Assembly (NCBI GenBank): GCA_031472005.1
Contig: PZJY01000007.1
Span: 2,629,581 to 2,693,580 of the forward strand
Direction of reading: 5' to 3'
DNA length: 64,000 nt
From: Tetracladium setigerum
Lineage: Eukaryota; Ascomycota; Leotiomycetes; Helotiales
In this document: positions 22,070 to 33,465 of the stretch, one piece after another
How positions within the stretch are numbered: position 1 is the first letter of the stretch
How the letters are laid out: each line of letters starts with the position of its first letter
The notes under the pieces: model-generated
What the model was told of the DNA's origin: nothing
Databases searched by the model: none
Seen by the model: only the letters and a program-made list of their open reading frames with translations
Translations under genes and position numbers: made by a program

Positions 22070-24507
22070 ATGTCCGGTGCCGAGGCTGGCTTTGCCACTA
22101 GCCTCATTTCAGGCGTGATATCAATCATCGAAGTAACAAAAACAGTGTATGATGCCGCCAAAGACGCGAAAGACCAGCCAGAGGCGTTCCGGCAAGTGGC
22201 TGCGCGATTGCCTCTCGTTATCGAAATCCTTCGGAGCGCTGAAGAGAGGGCATCGGCGCTTGACCCGACAGCACTAGACGCACTGGAGCACACTCTAGAG
22301 TCATGCAAGACGAAGGCTGAGAACCTCAAGAAGATATTCCAGCAGGTTATTCGAAAAGATGAAGACAAGTGGTACGACCGATACAAGAAAGCCCTGAGTA
22401 CAATGGGCAAGGGGTACGAAGTAGAGTGTTTGATGGAAGGGATGTTGAAGGACATCCAATTGCTCGCCCACGAAAAGCTGCAGGGAACCGTGACCAAAGC
22501 ACAGGTAAAGGAGATCGAAGAGGCGATCAAGCAGATGAACGAAATGCCTTGCTCTCTCCCCGATAAGTCAAGGGCTACCCAGATGCCTCCCGTCCCCAAA
22601 GGCGACGATTTTGATGCCATGTGAGTGCCGCCTTATTTGATCACGATGTGTCTGGAGAAACTTACTACAACTGATGCATGCAGGTGGAACTATCTGAAAG
22701 CTCACATTGAGCGGATATTGCAGTCACCTGGAAATCTACACGATGACATGAAAACAGTGAGCTCGTCCATCACCCTTCATCGCAGTGATTAGTTCTGACC
22801 GGTTGTGACCCCAACAGTATATGGCAATATACACGTGAGTCTCTAAGAGACTGCCTGGCTTAGGTTGAATATTGACACCGCGTCTAGTGTTGTCCATCAG
22901 TATTGCACTTCTCGTAAAGCGTTCGATGTTGGTCCTGATCGAGGAGGTTCGCCACGGCCCCATATCAACCAACTTTGACGGTAGTATGCTCACATTTTAC
23001 AGCTCATCTTCTTGGAAAAGATTTGTACCAACAACTTGCAAGGTACCTTACTTCCTATCTAGAAGACGTCGTGAAATCAAGATCCGACGATGGGGAGGCT
23101 GCCCTTGTGTTCTATATTCGAGAATGGGATCGATACAGAGGTGGCGCAAAACTTATTAACCATTATTTCCGGTACCTTAACCGCCATTGGGTCAGGCGCG
23201 AGATAGAAGAAGGAAGAAAGAACACCTTCGACGTCTACACCCTTCACCTGGTCCAGTGGCGAGAGGTGGTTTTTGCAAAACTCCATAGGGACGTCATGGA
23301 GGCAGTATTGAAGATGGTAGAGAGCCAGCGCAACGGCGAAATCATCGAGCACGACCTGATCAAAAGCATAATCGATTCTTTTATGGCGATTAGTTTGGAC
23401 AAGAATGACCCAACGGAGACAACCCTTGATATTTACCGGCACTACTTTGAAACCCCATTCTTAGACGCCACAAAGAAGTTCTACCAGAACGAATCGAAAC
23501 AATTCATAGCGGACAACAGTGTATTAGAATACATGAAGAAAGCTGAGGCCCGGCTCGATGAGGAGGACGAACGTATTAAGATGTACCTGGGTCCCAACAT
23601 TGCGGAACCGTTGAGGAGGATTTGCAACACTGCTCTAATTGTAGATCACGAGGCACTATTACGAGGAGAGTTCCAATGTCTACTCGACAATGGCCAAGTT
23701 GATGACATGGCCCGCATGTACAATCTGCTTTCACGGATTCCTGGTGGATTGGACTTTCTACCTACAAAATTAAGGAAAGGATTTAGCCAATCTGTATTAG
23801 ATACCCCATCTTCGTCTAGTAGGCTTAATCAATTCAGTACTCCGATCGCCATCACAAATGACGTTGGAAATCAAGATTTAGAAGTTCGTCGGTTCAGCGA
23901 GCAGGCTGCAAGTCTTGACTTAACTACAGCTACGCCGTCTCAAGGTGGTCCAATTACTAATACCGATTCTGGTTATGGCAGTCTAGAAGGTAGTTTACTT
24001 ACAGAGTCAAAAATGGCCTTTTCTGTTGATAGTGGACCAGACCTCTTCAACGCTGGTGAATTGCTAGACGAGGACGATTCTGTTGACATACAGTCAATCC
24101 TTTCAGTCCCAGACGATATACAATCACAGGTCTCTACCCACCGAACACACCAGGAGATTAGGGCGAGCGAGCAGCTTGGGGAGCTCTTGGCACGACATGA
24201 GGAGCTAAAGCCCCTATATGAGATTGCTCTTTCAAAGATAAGCAAAGAACGACTTGTTGGGAATTTACGGAGGATCCTCAAACAATATTACCTTGATCTT
24301 GTCAACACTGCTCGGACTAATCTAGAGAAAGCTGCTGTTCAACTGCTACGCACTCGCTGGGATAGAATCAGGTTATCACGGCAGATTGCAGACATTATAA
24401 ATCCTGACACTTCCAAAAAAACCAGAGCCAGATATCATAGGCATTCCAGACAAATAGCTTTACCTCGAGTCTTGGCTTGCGAAAAATCCTGGCTTTCGGG
24501 AGTCTGA
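22070..24507 (+). CDS. SesA/NACHT_N-like domain fused to cullin N-terminal domain
   Basis: Five exons (22070-22620, 22684-22756, 22818-22834, 22888-22946, 23003-24507) join in phase to 734 aa. Residues 1-184 resemble the SesA/NACHT_N domain that opens many fungal NLR proteins (FATSLISGVISIIEVTKTVY, FRQVAARLPLVIEILR). Residues ~185-493 are a cullin N-terminal domain: MWNYLKAHIERIL, YMAIYTVVHQYCTS, AHLLGKDLYQQL, INHYFRYLNRHWV, YTLHLVQWREV, SVLEYMKKAEARL, MYNLLSRIPGGL. The cullin C-terminal half, with RING binding and the neddylation site, is missing. Instead there is a Ser-rich linker (TDSGYGSLEGS) and a helical segment (LVGNLRRILKQYYLDLV) typical of other fungal orphan proteins. It might hold an SCF adaptor without building an active ligase. 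Frame continuity across four introns supports a real chimera. The stop at 24507 may be due to a frame slip. Confidence 0.8.
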
Positions 24508-26075
24508 TAGCCCTGAGCTGGACACTTCATTATATCAAAAGGACGACCACAATTCCAATAGCTCAGGCACTGACAATGATGACAGCGATGATTCAGGTAG
24601 TGATTCGGATGAACAGGACCGCAATATAAATCCTCTGGGGCCCTTTCCAAAGATTGCCGAGGTTGAAAGGTTCTTTACCGGAGGTGACTCTTTTCACAAA
24701 CTGTCAATGAATCTGCAAAGGTTTCTTCTGCCAACTAGTGTGTCTACGCTAATTCAGATGCTGATGGCCGCTCCAAATGAGAACATCTGGTTCTCGGATG
24801 AGAACGACAATTCGATCTTGAACAAGTTAAAGATCGTGATTGAGGATCTCACAGAGGAAAATTGGCACTGGTGGCCCTTTAGACCCAAAATGCGCATATT
24901 ACAAGAAAACGAAACCCGTGTTCACTGGCGATGTGTAAGTCTCAAGATCAGAAAATGGATCCGCCGAAAGCTGACCATTTTCAAGCACTGTGGAACTCAT
25001 TTATGGGCAGAGTTGTCAAAACGACATGCTGAGAGTTACAAGATGTTGCTAACACGGAGATTAAGAAACCCAATACAAAACATGCATGTGTGTACTTAAA
25101 AGCACCGCAAAACCTTGGCAGCGGCATGGAAAGCATGGATACGCCAAGCTGCTGGTTCCAGCGGATGGCCAAGCTCTCCAACTCAAGTATACGGAGTACC
25201 TTTACAACAGGGTTCTAAAAGTAGCAGTCAGCCAGATCAGGCCAACAAGAACAATCCAATACAAGGCAATACACCTGTGGGAACTTCCTCTTCAACACCT
25301 GCTCCCATACCCGCCACTGGTCAAAGCACCCAAATACCGATGCCATCCATAAATGAGTTGTTTGTATTCTTTACTGTGCAAGGGTCACGGCGCACTTTGG
25401 AACTTGCGCAAATCAAGGTGGGGCAGCAAGTTGACGACGGGGCCTTCTTTGAGGAAGTCCGCATCCAGTACTAGAAAAAGCGAGGATTTCTTAGATATTG
25501 GTTGTCCATATGGCAGCTTAAAGACTGCAAGTTGGTAAAGGTATAGTACTTCACGGTGAATAAAATCTATGATTGTCCTGGTTAATAAGAAATAGTTTAT
25601 GAAAGTGTGGGGAGATCGGGTCTTATACACTAAGAATGACCTGCCTATGGATCCTCTTTACTAGTACGCTCCAAAACCCCCAATGACAGAACTTCCACAC
25701 ATCCATCCACACGAGTTCGAAATGGCCCTACTTCCTCATTGCAAACAATCGTGTCTGCTCTCATCTTTCCACGATTGCGTGGAGCTTCGCAACGGGACAA
25801 CGATCTTGCGGCGCATTCCCAAACGAAAAGAACCCTTGCAACTGAAAGTGAACGAACCCGAGGAAGCTTGGGGTCTCAATGCTCACTATACGCCTCATTT
25901 TATGAGAGTGTTCTTGTATCATTGCTTAGTGCTAGCTGGTACATTTGCATTCTGGGCTCAGTGGCTGGTCGCCCATCCAAACGACCTTCAGAATGCTTCA
26001 GTTCCATTCACTTCCGCGGCTGCAATTATTGCTCTGTTCTGGAGTTCTTTGGCTACTCTCAAGGCACTGAAATAG
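24480..26075 (+). pseudogene. Decayed C-terminal tail of the chimeric gene
   Basis: Beyond the stop at 24507 a related fungal-specific C-terminus continues in another frame. It has a YLESWLAKNPGF start, an acidic linker, EVERFFTGGDSFHKL, WHWWPFRPKMRIL, then an intron (24935-24985) to CGTHLWAELS. A second probable intron leads to ELFVFFTVQGSRRTLELAQI. In-frame TAG codons at 25472-25474 and 25662-25664 interrupt it. The last part (25683-26075) reads HIHPHEFEMAL..FHDCVELRNG and ends in two hydrophobic helices around FLYHCLVLAGTFAFWAQW. The same tail order is common in fungal orphan proteins. The frame change lies near an A7 run at 24415-24421, or hides an intron I could not define. TAG stops are compatible with C-to-T change of CAG. 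Confidence 0.6.
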
Positions 26076-26231
26076 ATGTGAGCCACCTTGCCTGACATTA
26101 TTATTCCCAGATCACGACATGATGCTCATTCAAAAAGTGTTAAGAAGAATAAAGGTTATTTAGTATTAATATTTTACAACTTCTTTTATCAGAATCATTA
26201 CACGTGTAGTGATAATAATAGTTCTTACCTT

Positions 26232-26299
26232 CGCTTCGCACTCGTTTTAAAGTGGAGCAATTCCTGTGCAGCCCAGCAACCTCGCTAATTTTCTCTTCC
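26232..26299 (-). repeat. Duplicated 3' end of the MADS-like gene
   Basis: This stretch is nearly the same as 13377-13448, the last codons of the MADS-box-like gene (shared pieces include GTGGAGCAATTCCTGTG and CTCGCTAATTTTCTC). It is in the same orientation and differs by a few substitutions and small indels. The rest of the gene is not visible here. Confidence 0.75.
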
Positions 26300-26429
26300 A
26301 AAAGTAGAAAAGATACCCAAGATAACCGGGAAATGACGGCTAGGTATTAATTCTCTGATATTCTACTAATCGATCGCCAATTATTCTTATTCTCTGTTCT
26401 CTTAGTTGCTGATCATCTGCCGGCCACTC

Positions 26430-26500
26430 TCCGACCTGCCGCCTCTTCCCTTTCCCCGAGTTCCCACCCCGCGTTCCCACCCCCGCATTCCCACCTCGGA
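26430..26500. repeat. Short imperfect tandem of TTCCCACC units
   Basis: Three or four adjacent units of about 13-14 bp of the form G/ATTCCCACCCCxG occur here within a C-rich strand. They lie upstream of the GH28 gene. No function is evident. Confidence 0.45.
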
Positions 26501-26943
26501 AGCCATTCGGTGTGACATCCACCTCCTGCCCTCCTGCAAGCGACGCTCTTTTTCGTCTTTTTCGGTACATTACTTCCCCAACCCTTCAGGAGCATCCTTC
26601 AATGTATGCTGTGTTTGGCTGAGGAGCTGGAGGACGGAACAATTAATCTGAGAACAGGAAGAAGTGATTCGTGGAAAATGGTTAAGCGGAAGTCTCGCAC
26701 ATTGTATAACGCATCTGAGCAGTTTTCTTGATACTGAGGGCTTGTGTGGCAGCGATCGGCGAGGAGCAACCGAAGTTGTGTTTGTTACCAAGATGGTTGA
26801 AGAGCGAAATTGTGTTGCGATCATCGATCCTGTAATTCAGATATAGAGGGTGAGAATGCCAGATAGAGTTAACCACGGATTCAGATTCTCGTTCGGATTC
26901 GGATTCCTACTCAACGTCGTCCACTTTATATCACTTGGCCATT

Positions 26944-28567
26944 ATGCATATCAAATTCCTTCTTTCCCCCTTAGCGCTCTTCCTCTCACTGGCGAGCGCT
27001 GATCCAGGTACGCCCTCGTTCCTCAAAGAGAATCCAGTCTCTCAACTTGCTCAAACCAGAAAGCAGAGCAGGTCAGGGCCATCAGTATGCATCATTCCCG
27101 CCCAAAATGACGGCACGGACGATTCCCCAGCCATCATCGCGGCCTTCACGAGATGCAAGAAGAATTCTTACATTCAGTTCCACAATACAACCTATAATAT
27201 TCAGAAGGTGATGAGCTTCAAAGACTTGGAGAATGTGAGAATTGATATCAAGGGTACCCTGCTTGTATGTGTTCTTTCCGTGTCTTAATCTCACTAAATT
27301 TTGCTTCTAGAATAGGACTGGGCTAATGACTTATATGTTGATTTCGATTAGTGGAGTAAGGATATCCAGTATTGGTTAGCGAATTCACTGCCTATCGGCC
27401 CCGGAAAAGATCAGAATAGTTATCCTCCAGCGGCCTACCAGAACCAGACTACCGCATTTATTCTTGGCGGTAAGAGATTGTGGGTGGAGGGTTACGGCTA
27501 TGGTACTTTCGATGGTAATGGCCAAACTTGGTACGATTTCGTCAAAGGAGTGTCAAATTATCTCAGTCAGTCAATCCGAAAGCTCCTCTCCCTTTTCTTC
27601 CAAGGACCTAATGCTATATTACCAGACCGACCGCATGCTTTAGTCATAACTGCCCAAGACTCCTACTTCCACGGCCTTCGTTTTGTTCAGCCTCAGATGT
27701 GGTGAGTTTTGGCCTTGTGATATATGTCTGATAATTGCTAATCGCCTACATATCTAGGACTGTTACAATAGTCTCCAAAAGAGTACTACTGGAAGATATC
27801 TTCGTCAGTGCAAAGTCCAGCAACCGCAATCCAGCACGAAACACTGATGGCTCCAACACGATGTTCTCCGATCGCATCACCTACCGTCGATGGGAGATCA
27901 CCAACGGCGATGACTGCATCGCTCTCAAGGCCAACTCTACTAATATTCTCATTGAGGACATGATTTTCAACGACGGTCAAGGCGTTGCCATTGGAAGCAT
28001 TGGCCAATATCATGGTCAATTCGAGATCGTGGAGAACGTCCTAGCCCGCAACATTGTCTCGCACGGATCCAACTACATTGCGCGTATCAAGACCTGGACC
28101 GGTCAACAGAACGATTACCCTCCCAACGGAGGTGGAGGAGGTATTGGTTGTAAGTGCAGGCATTCATTCATTTGTTTTACACCCAACATCCGAACCTGGC
28201 TCGCATGAGTCCCACTAACCCATTCACCCTCTAAATTACAGACGTTAAGAACCTCATCTGGCAAAATATGACTGTCACCGAAGGCGAAAAATCTCCCATC
28301 GTCATCTCGCAATGTTACACCAACGTCGCCCAAGCGAATTGCAGTACTTCGCTCTTCAAGATCTCAGAGGCGACTTGGAGGGATCTCAAAGGCACTACCA
28401 AAATCTCGGATAAGGCTCAGATGCAGTGCAGCAGATCTGCTGGGGGTTGCGATGGCTTGGTGATGGATAATGTAGATTTCATTAATATTAGTGTTGATCC
28501 GCCGGTTCCGGCCGCGCGTCTTAAGTGTAGCAATGTTAACAGTCCTGTTGGGTTTACGTGCAACTAG
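26944..28567 (+). CDS. GH28 polygalacturonase/rhamnogalacturonase-type enzyme
   Basis: Five exons (26944-27264, 27352-27565, 27626-27701, 27758-28149, 28242-28567) give 442 aa with every junction in phase. The start at 26944 precedes a signal peptide (MHIKFLLSPLALFLSLASA), so the enzyme is secreted. The parallel beta-helix motifs of GH28 are present in order: NTDGS, NGDDC, DGQGVAIGSIG and RIKTW. The usual GHG of endo-polygalacturonases is GQG here, as in an exo-acting or rhamnogalacturonan-directed branch. GH28 enzymes cleave the galacturonic-acid backbone of pectin by inversion with Asp catalysis; the Asp residues are retained. It stands beside GH43 and CE12 genes aimed at the same polymer. 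The frame is intact. Confidence 0.85.
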
Positions 28568-29397
28568 ATGCACTGGGTGCTGCGGTTGAGGTGGGCTCGT
28601 CGGCCGATGAGATAATGTGGAATTTTAATCTGATTTTAGCATGATTTTTTATTACATAGCTTCGGTTCATGTCTTGGAAAACTGATTCAGAAAATCATCT
28701 TTGAGAATTCAGTTAAAATCACGATAATACATGATGTTGTGTAAAATTCATGCATTCTGTTTTGGGCGCACATGTCATTGAGAGTGGGTTCGATATCACA
28801 ATTAAGGGAGATGGTCAAAACTTGATCAAAACTCCAAGTTTTGACCCCTGATACACTATTACTGGGTTGAGTCGTGGAGCTGCCCCATGTGATAGAATTT
28901 TCTGGACTTCACCGAGGTGGAGTACGTAAAGCTGGTGTCGGTCCAAGTTATCGCTTATTAGCTTTTGTCCTCTTTTAAGTGGATTACTGCGCTACTATGT
29001 GAGTCTAGTGAATACTCCATGGAGTCAGATTTCAATGGCACCTCATCCTATGGAGTTACTGCACGCGGTGGCCCGTGGAAAATTTATGGATTTGTTTGGT
29101 GTGTTAGGAGTTTAAGCACAGCCTAAGTATTTATGTTGTTTCGCTCTTACCCTTTTCATATTCCATAAACGTGTTTACCGAGCAGGTCATCTACTATGAT
29201 TTTTGACTAAGGCTTATGACTTCAGTCTAGGATAAAAGTTCAGATAACAAGGTGCATTGTATCACTTCAAGACTTTCGACCACCACTCCCCATAGCTTGA
29301 TTGGAATTCAGGTCTGTAAGGTTTACATCTCATTATTCATGTGAATGCTAGCTAGTCCGAGCTTATATTTCGAGAAATGCTTCCAGGGTTGACGTAT
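28568..29397. other. Intergenic between convergent GH28 and GH43 genes
   Basis: No gene or RNA is recognised. The sequence is moderately AT-rich with short palindrome-like pieces such as CAAAACTTGATCAAAACTCC near 28815; nothing further can be supported. Confidence 0.4.
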
Positions 29398-31271
29398 CTA
29401 CCGGCAAGATGACGTTTCATTTAGATTCACGCCCCTTTTCTCAGCAGGATACACAATGATGCGATCGATATCCCCAACCTTTGTGCCATTACCATTGGAC
29501 ACGCCGCCAAGTGTGATAGTGTTTATTCCCTTGGTCAAGTTCAGGGCCACTGGCGTTGCCATGATAATCCCGTTGTGGGTATCTTTCATGATCAGTTGAT
29601 GTCTCTCTGTGTCGTTATTGACAGTGACACATCCGTAGCGACGGATAATCCAGATACCTCCAATACGGTCGGGTGTGCCCATTGGAGAGTCACCGAATCC
29701 CATGTCGTCCGTATCTACCCAGTCGTTAGTTAATTGCGATGTAATGAGAATTGTTGTTCTTACTTTGATAGTAGAAAGAAACCCATTGTTCAGCACCTTG
29801 ACCGTCTACTTCAAAGGCGATCGTGCTGTCATTACCTTCGATGCCAGTTGCGATGGTACCGTTGCTCGCAAAAGGCTAGGAAGACTGTTAGAACTCCCAG
29901 GTCACCACACCAAGTAAAAAGGATCACTTACCGCTTCTTGGTGCCATGCTTTCCCAGTAAGTGTGGCATCTGCACTGTAGTACGTCTTCCCCTTAATGGC
30001 ATGCCATTCACCGGTTTTTCTAATGTGAATCATTAATGCAAGTTTTCTCGGAGACTAATTTGGAATGACATACACATTTAAATCATATACGTCAATCCAA
30101 TCGATCTTGAGAGACTTTTTCTTGGCGTCAATGTTAAATGGCAACCACACATATGTGGCTTCCCAGTTTGCATTCAAATCCCACTAGACGTCCTGGATGA
30201 GCGTTTTACTTCTTGTATGATCTGATGGCTGCTCTTACCCGATCACCGAGATATAGGTGAGTTGTCTTTTTGGTCCCACGGATGGTAAGAGTGTTCCCGG
30301 ATTGGGAGTTTAGACCTCTTGTGTTGAGCGGATTGATAATCCATGGTTGTGACCAAGGGCCCTCCAACTTGTCTGCACGGAAAGCAACCACATCTGTTTC
30401 GAGTTAGCGGTGATCACAGCACAAATTTGACCAGTTGTGTTGAATGGAAACCTTACTGTTGGGTCTGTAACCAGTCTTATGGCTCATGATCGCGAAGTAC
30501 CCAACATCGGTCTGAACGATGCTAGAAGACTCAAGATCGTATTTATCCCATCTGTGAATGACTTTGTCGAGTCCAGTGATATTCTTGTTATACGAAGTCA
30601 AGTAGACATCACGACCCTCGCGACGATCACCATTCGAATAAAGTGCGTAGGAGGTCTTGGTCTTGTAATCCGTGAACAATCCAAAGTCTTGCGACCAATT
30701 TCCAAGAGGCAGGTAGGCATCTACATAGGTGTATGGCCCCTCGACTTTGTCAGAAATGGCATGGCCTTGGAGAAGCCAGTTGTACGCTCTGTTGGGAGCA
30801 TCCGCGTGCCACCACATCTGTTGCAGTATCAGCCCATCAAAGCGGATATTCTAGGTGTGCAGATTCTACTCACGTTTTACTTGCCAGTGCTGTTTGCATA
30901 CACCACTTTTGGACGTTGAATAACCATGGAAGGGTCGATACGAGGGTGTCCCACAATTGGTGCTGCAAGATCTCCTTAGCGCTTCACTCTAAATTGTGCT
31001 GGAAGTAAGTGGTCTCACCCAAAGCAAGTCCATGATCTTCCCACGCTGCGAGATCAGATGAACTGTAGACCCTCACACCACCACCCTCGGTTTGCCCCTT
31101 GACCTTGTACTCGCCAAAGAGCCAATACTTTTCAGACTTCTCATCAAAGGTTATGCCTCCAGCATGAGCGTTTACCAGATTGCCACTGTTGTCGCGCCAT
31201 GCTCCACCAGGAACGATATACACGGCTGACGCTACGGAAGCGAGCAGTGGTAGAAGGGCAGAGAACTGCAT
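29398..31271 (-). pseudogene. GH43 exo-beta-1,3-galactanase-type enzyme with CBM35-like tail, one nonsense codon
   Basis: The ATG at 31271 opens a signal peptide (MQFSALLPLLASVASAVY). The GH43 part follows over several exons: NLVNAHAGGITFDEKSEKYW, GHPRIDPSMVIQRPKVV, MWWHADAPNRAYNW, DKYDLESSSIVQTDVGYFAI and LNSQSGNTLTI. The C-terminal part (ATGIEGNDSTIAFEV, DRIGGIWIIRRYG, GINTITLGGVSNG) resembles CBM35 galactose-binding modules. This is the order seen in fungal GH43_24 galactan 1,3-beta-galactosidases, which trim arabinogalactan side chains. About eight introns have good GT..AG ends. Between TGK and MWWH the codon before a GTGAGT donor is TAA (30877-30879) where a tyrosine is expected, so the gene looks inactivated by a single substitution. 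A different splice site that avoids it did not keep frame. Confidence 0.75.
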
Positions 31272-31994
31272 CGTCGTCAAGCTTTCAGAATCGTCTTGAT
31301 TGGGTTCAAGGACAAGTGCGATTAATTTCCTTTGAAGATGATGAGACCAGGAAAAAACATCTCCACGATGTCTGCGTGCCAGCTTTTATCTGTATACTGA
31401 GCGCTGAGTGCCATGACATTGGAACGTCCACTCTGTTGGAATATGTCTTGGACGAGATTCAAAGAACTTTTAGATTTATTTACACCGAGTTCCCGAGAAT
31501 CGTGAGTATGGAATATCCGGTCAAAAATCATTTCGGTTCAATGGTTTCCCGTATCGCATTTAGTTGTAGCGAAATGACATTCGGAGAACCACCGATGTCA
31601 ATGTGCGGGGAGTTGGGGAACCTTACCCCCATACCCCATGCGGGATTCGCAATGGGGTCCCCGGAGATATAGTAGGTGCATGCATAAGAATGACGTTGGG
31701 ATGCCGGATTAATGGAAGTGAGCGAATAAAATATTATTCCTCGAGTAAGATAGGCGCCATCCGCCCGTTTTGAACATATTTCATCACAATCGTCCGAGAG
31801 TGTGGGATGCAAATTAATGACATAGGAAGCTTTGCTAAGCAAGTATAATGGAATGTGGAGAGTAATGTTTGCAATTAATTAAGATTGTCAAATAGAATGT
31901 AAAGTATATAATAATATCTGAGGATCCCCCCTAAGTCAAATATTGTTTTGAACACCAGTCATCCTGAAACTTCAATATCAAAGGGACAGCAACT
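31272..31994. other. Divergent promoter region, GH43 and CE12
   Basis: About 720 bp lie between the divergently read GH43 and CE12-type genes. No gene is recognised. The shared intergenic region could coordinate both genes; I did not identify a specific operator. Confidence 0.4.
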
Positions 31995-32850
31995 ATGCGG
32001 CTCCCAGCGTTTCTCTGTCTCGCCTACGTAGCTTCCGTCGTGGCTTTGCCTCCACAACTCAAACCTCATCACCATAAGCCTGCTGCTTTCTTCTTAGCCG
32101 GCGATTCTACGACTGCGACACTTGGAGGATGGGGCGATTATTTCTTACCGCTGCTATCAAACAACGCCACAGGGATCAACTACGGGCATGGCGGAGCAAC
32201 GACGGTGTCGTTCGTGGCAGGGGGGGATTGGTCTCGGGTTATCAATAGTGTGAAAGAGCATCGGAATGACTACCAGCCCTATGTCACTATCCAGGTATGC
32301 TATGCAAGCTTGTTCCACCCCCCCCCCCCAGAGAACGAGAACTGAAAAAGAGACTAATAAGAGGATATAAGTTCGGTCATAATGACCAAAAACCGGAAGC
32401 AAATATTACTATCGCGCTTTTCGAAGAAAACCTCACTCGCTTCGTCTCGGATGTTCGTCGTGCAGGTGGGAGACCTATATTGGTTACTTCCCTCACCCGT
32501 CGTGGCTTCAGCAGCGGCAAAGTCGTTGAAAATCTAGCTCCTCAAGTGAATGCTACGTTGAAGGTAGCTGGCGAGACGAATACTACATTCATTGATCTGA
32601 ACAAGGCGTCGACTAAATATATCAACGCAATTGGATCGAAGAATGCGGATCTGTATAATTTGAAGCCCGGAGATAGGACCCATTTGAATTGGTCTGGGGG
32701 GTGGTGTTTGCGAATTTGGTTGGCAGTTTGATTAAGGGTAGTAAGGTTGGCAAGAAGGTGAAGAAATATATTCAACTGAATGAGACGATTATTGGAGCGA
32801 TTGAGAACGGGGAGTTCATTCTCCCGTTGAATGAGACTTTAACAATATAG
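31995..32850 (+). pseudogene. CE12 rhamnogalacturonan acetylesterase-type enzyme, one-base frame slip
   Basis: Two exons (31995-32294 and from 32372) encode a secreted SGNH esterase. There is a signal peptide (MRLPAFLCLAYVASVVA), block I AGDSTTATLGG with nucleophile Ser38, block III FGHND right after the intron, and the catalytic Asp/His motif DRTHLN near the end. CE12 enzymes remove acetyl groups from rhamnogalacturonan I. Just after DRTHLNWSGG a run of six G (32696-32701) shifts the frame into an early stop at 32731. One more G would keep the frame open to the stop at 32850 through VVFANLVGSLIKG and a further 40 residues. All catalytic residues precede the slip. It may be a recent mutation or a homopolymer sequencing error. 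The first intron contains a long C run (about 12). Confidence 0.8.
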
Positions 32851-32918
32851 ACGCAGGCTCAAGAAGCTTAATTTTCAGGTTATTACCTTGTCGTTGCTAG
32901 GAACTGTGGAGGTTGATC

Positions 32919-33200
32919 TGTCACTATATTCCTTTGAATCCCCTCGCTACCACACTAAAGGAAATACAAAGAATTTGTTATGGTTATCAGTATCTTTCCC
33001 ACACGTGACTGTCTTCATATTCTCTTCATTCTCCCGATATTAAATTAAAATAAATACTAAGAATTACTTAAAAACCCTATTATTATTACGCTTTATTACG
33101 TCTTATTCATAAGAGGGTTATTTAATACCTTACCTTAGTATTATACTTTACATCTTACCTTATCCCCTCGTATTACCCTTTACTTATTAAATATTATGCT
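32919..33200. repeat. AT-rich repeat fragment, TGTCACTATAT family
   Basis: Begins with TGTCACTATATTCC and a CCCCTCG block and continues through ATTACGTCTTATTCATAAG. Closely related pieces occur at about 40513, 44117 and 58293 (the consensus opening is TGYCACTATATCCCCTCG). At about 44150-44220 the similarity extends over more than 60 bp (AAGAATTA.CTAA.AACCC, ATTACGTCTTATTC). The fragment is AT-rich and carries no open frame. It is probably part of a decayed mobile element. Confidence 0.5.
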
Positions 33201-33465
33201 TACTTGTCCCCGGAAAATTACCCGAAAGGCTCCTTCACTAGCTTTCAAAACCTGGAATTGCAACCTGGATCTTGTCATGGCGGGGTAAATTTCGACCGAA
33301 TAATGCTGGCATCGCCACCGTGCTTCATCTGCGATTTGCTGTAGGCTGGGATAAACCTTGGCATGTATTATTGCAAGGGTTGTGAATGGAGGACATATGA
33401 AGGGGAGACCTCCCCGAACCTCACGACGCAATCCTCCACTGACACTCATCACTGAGGCTGAAAAT

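Noticed and set aside
31528..31842. 104-codon minus-strand frame between GH43 and CE12 genes
   Set aside because: Located in the shared promoter; no recognisable domain.
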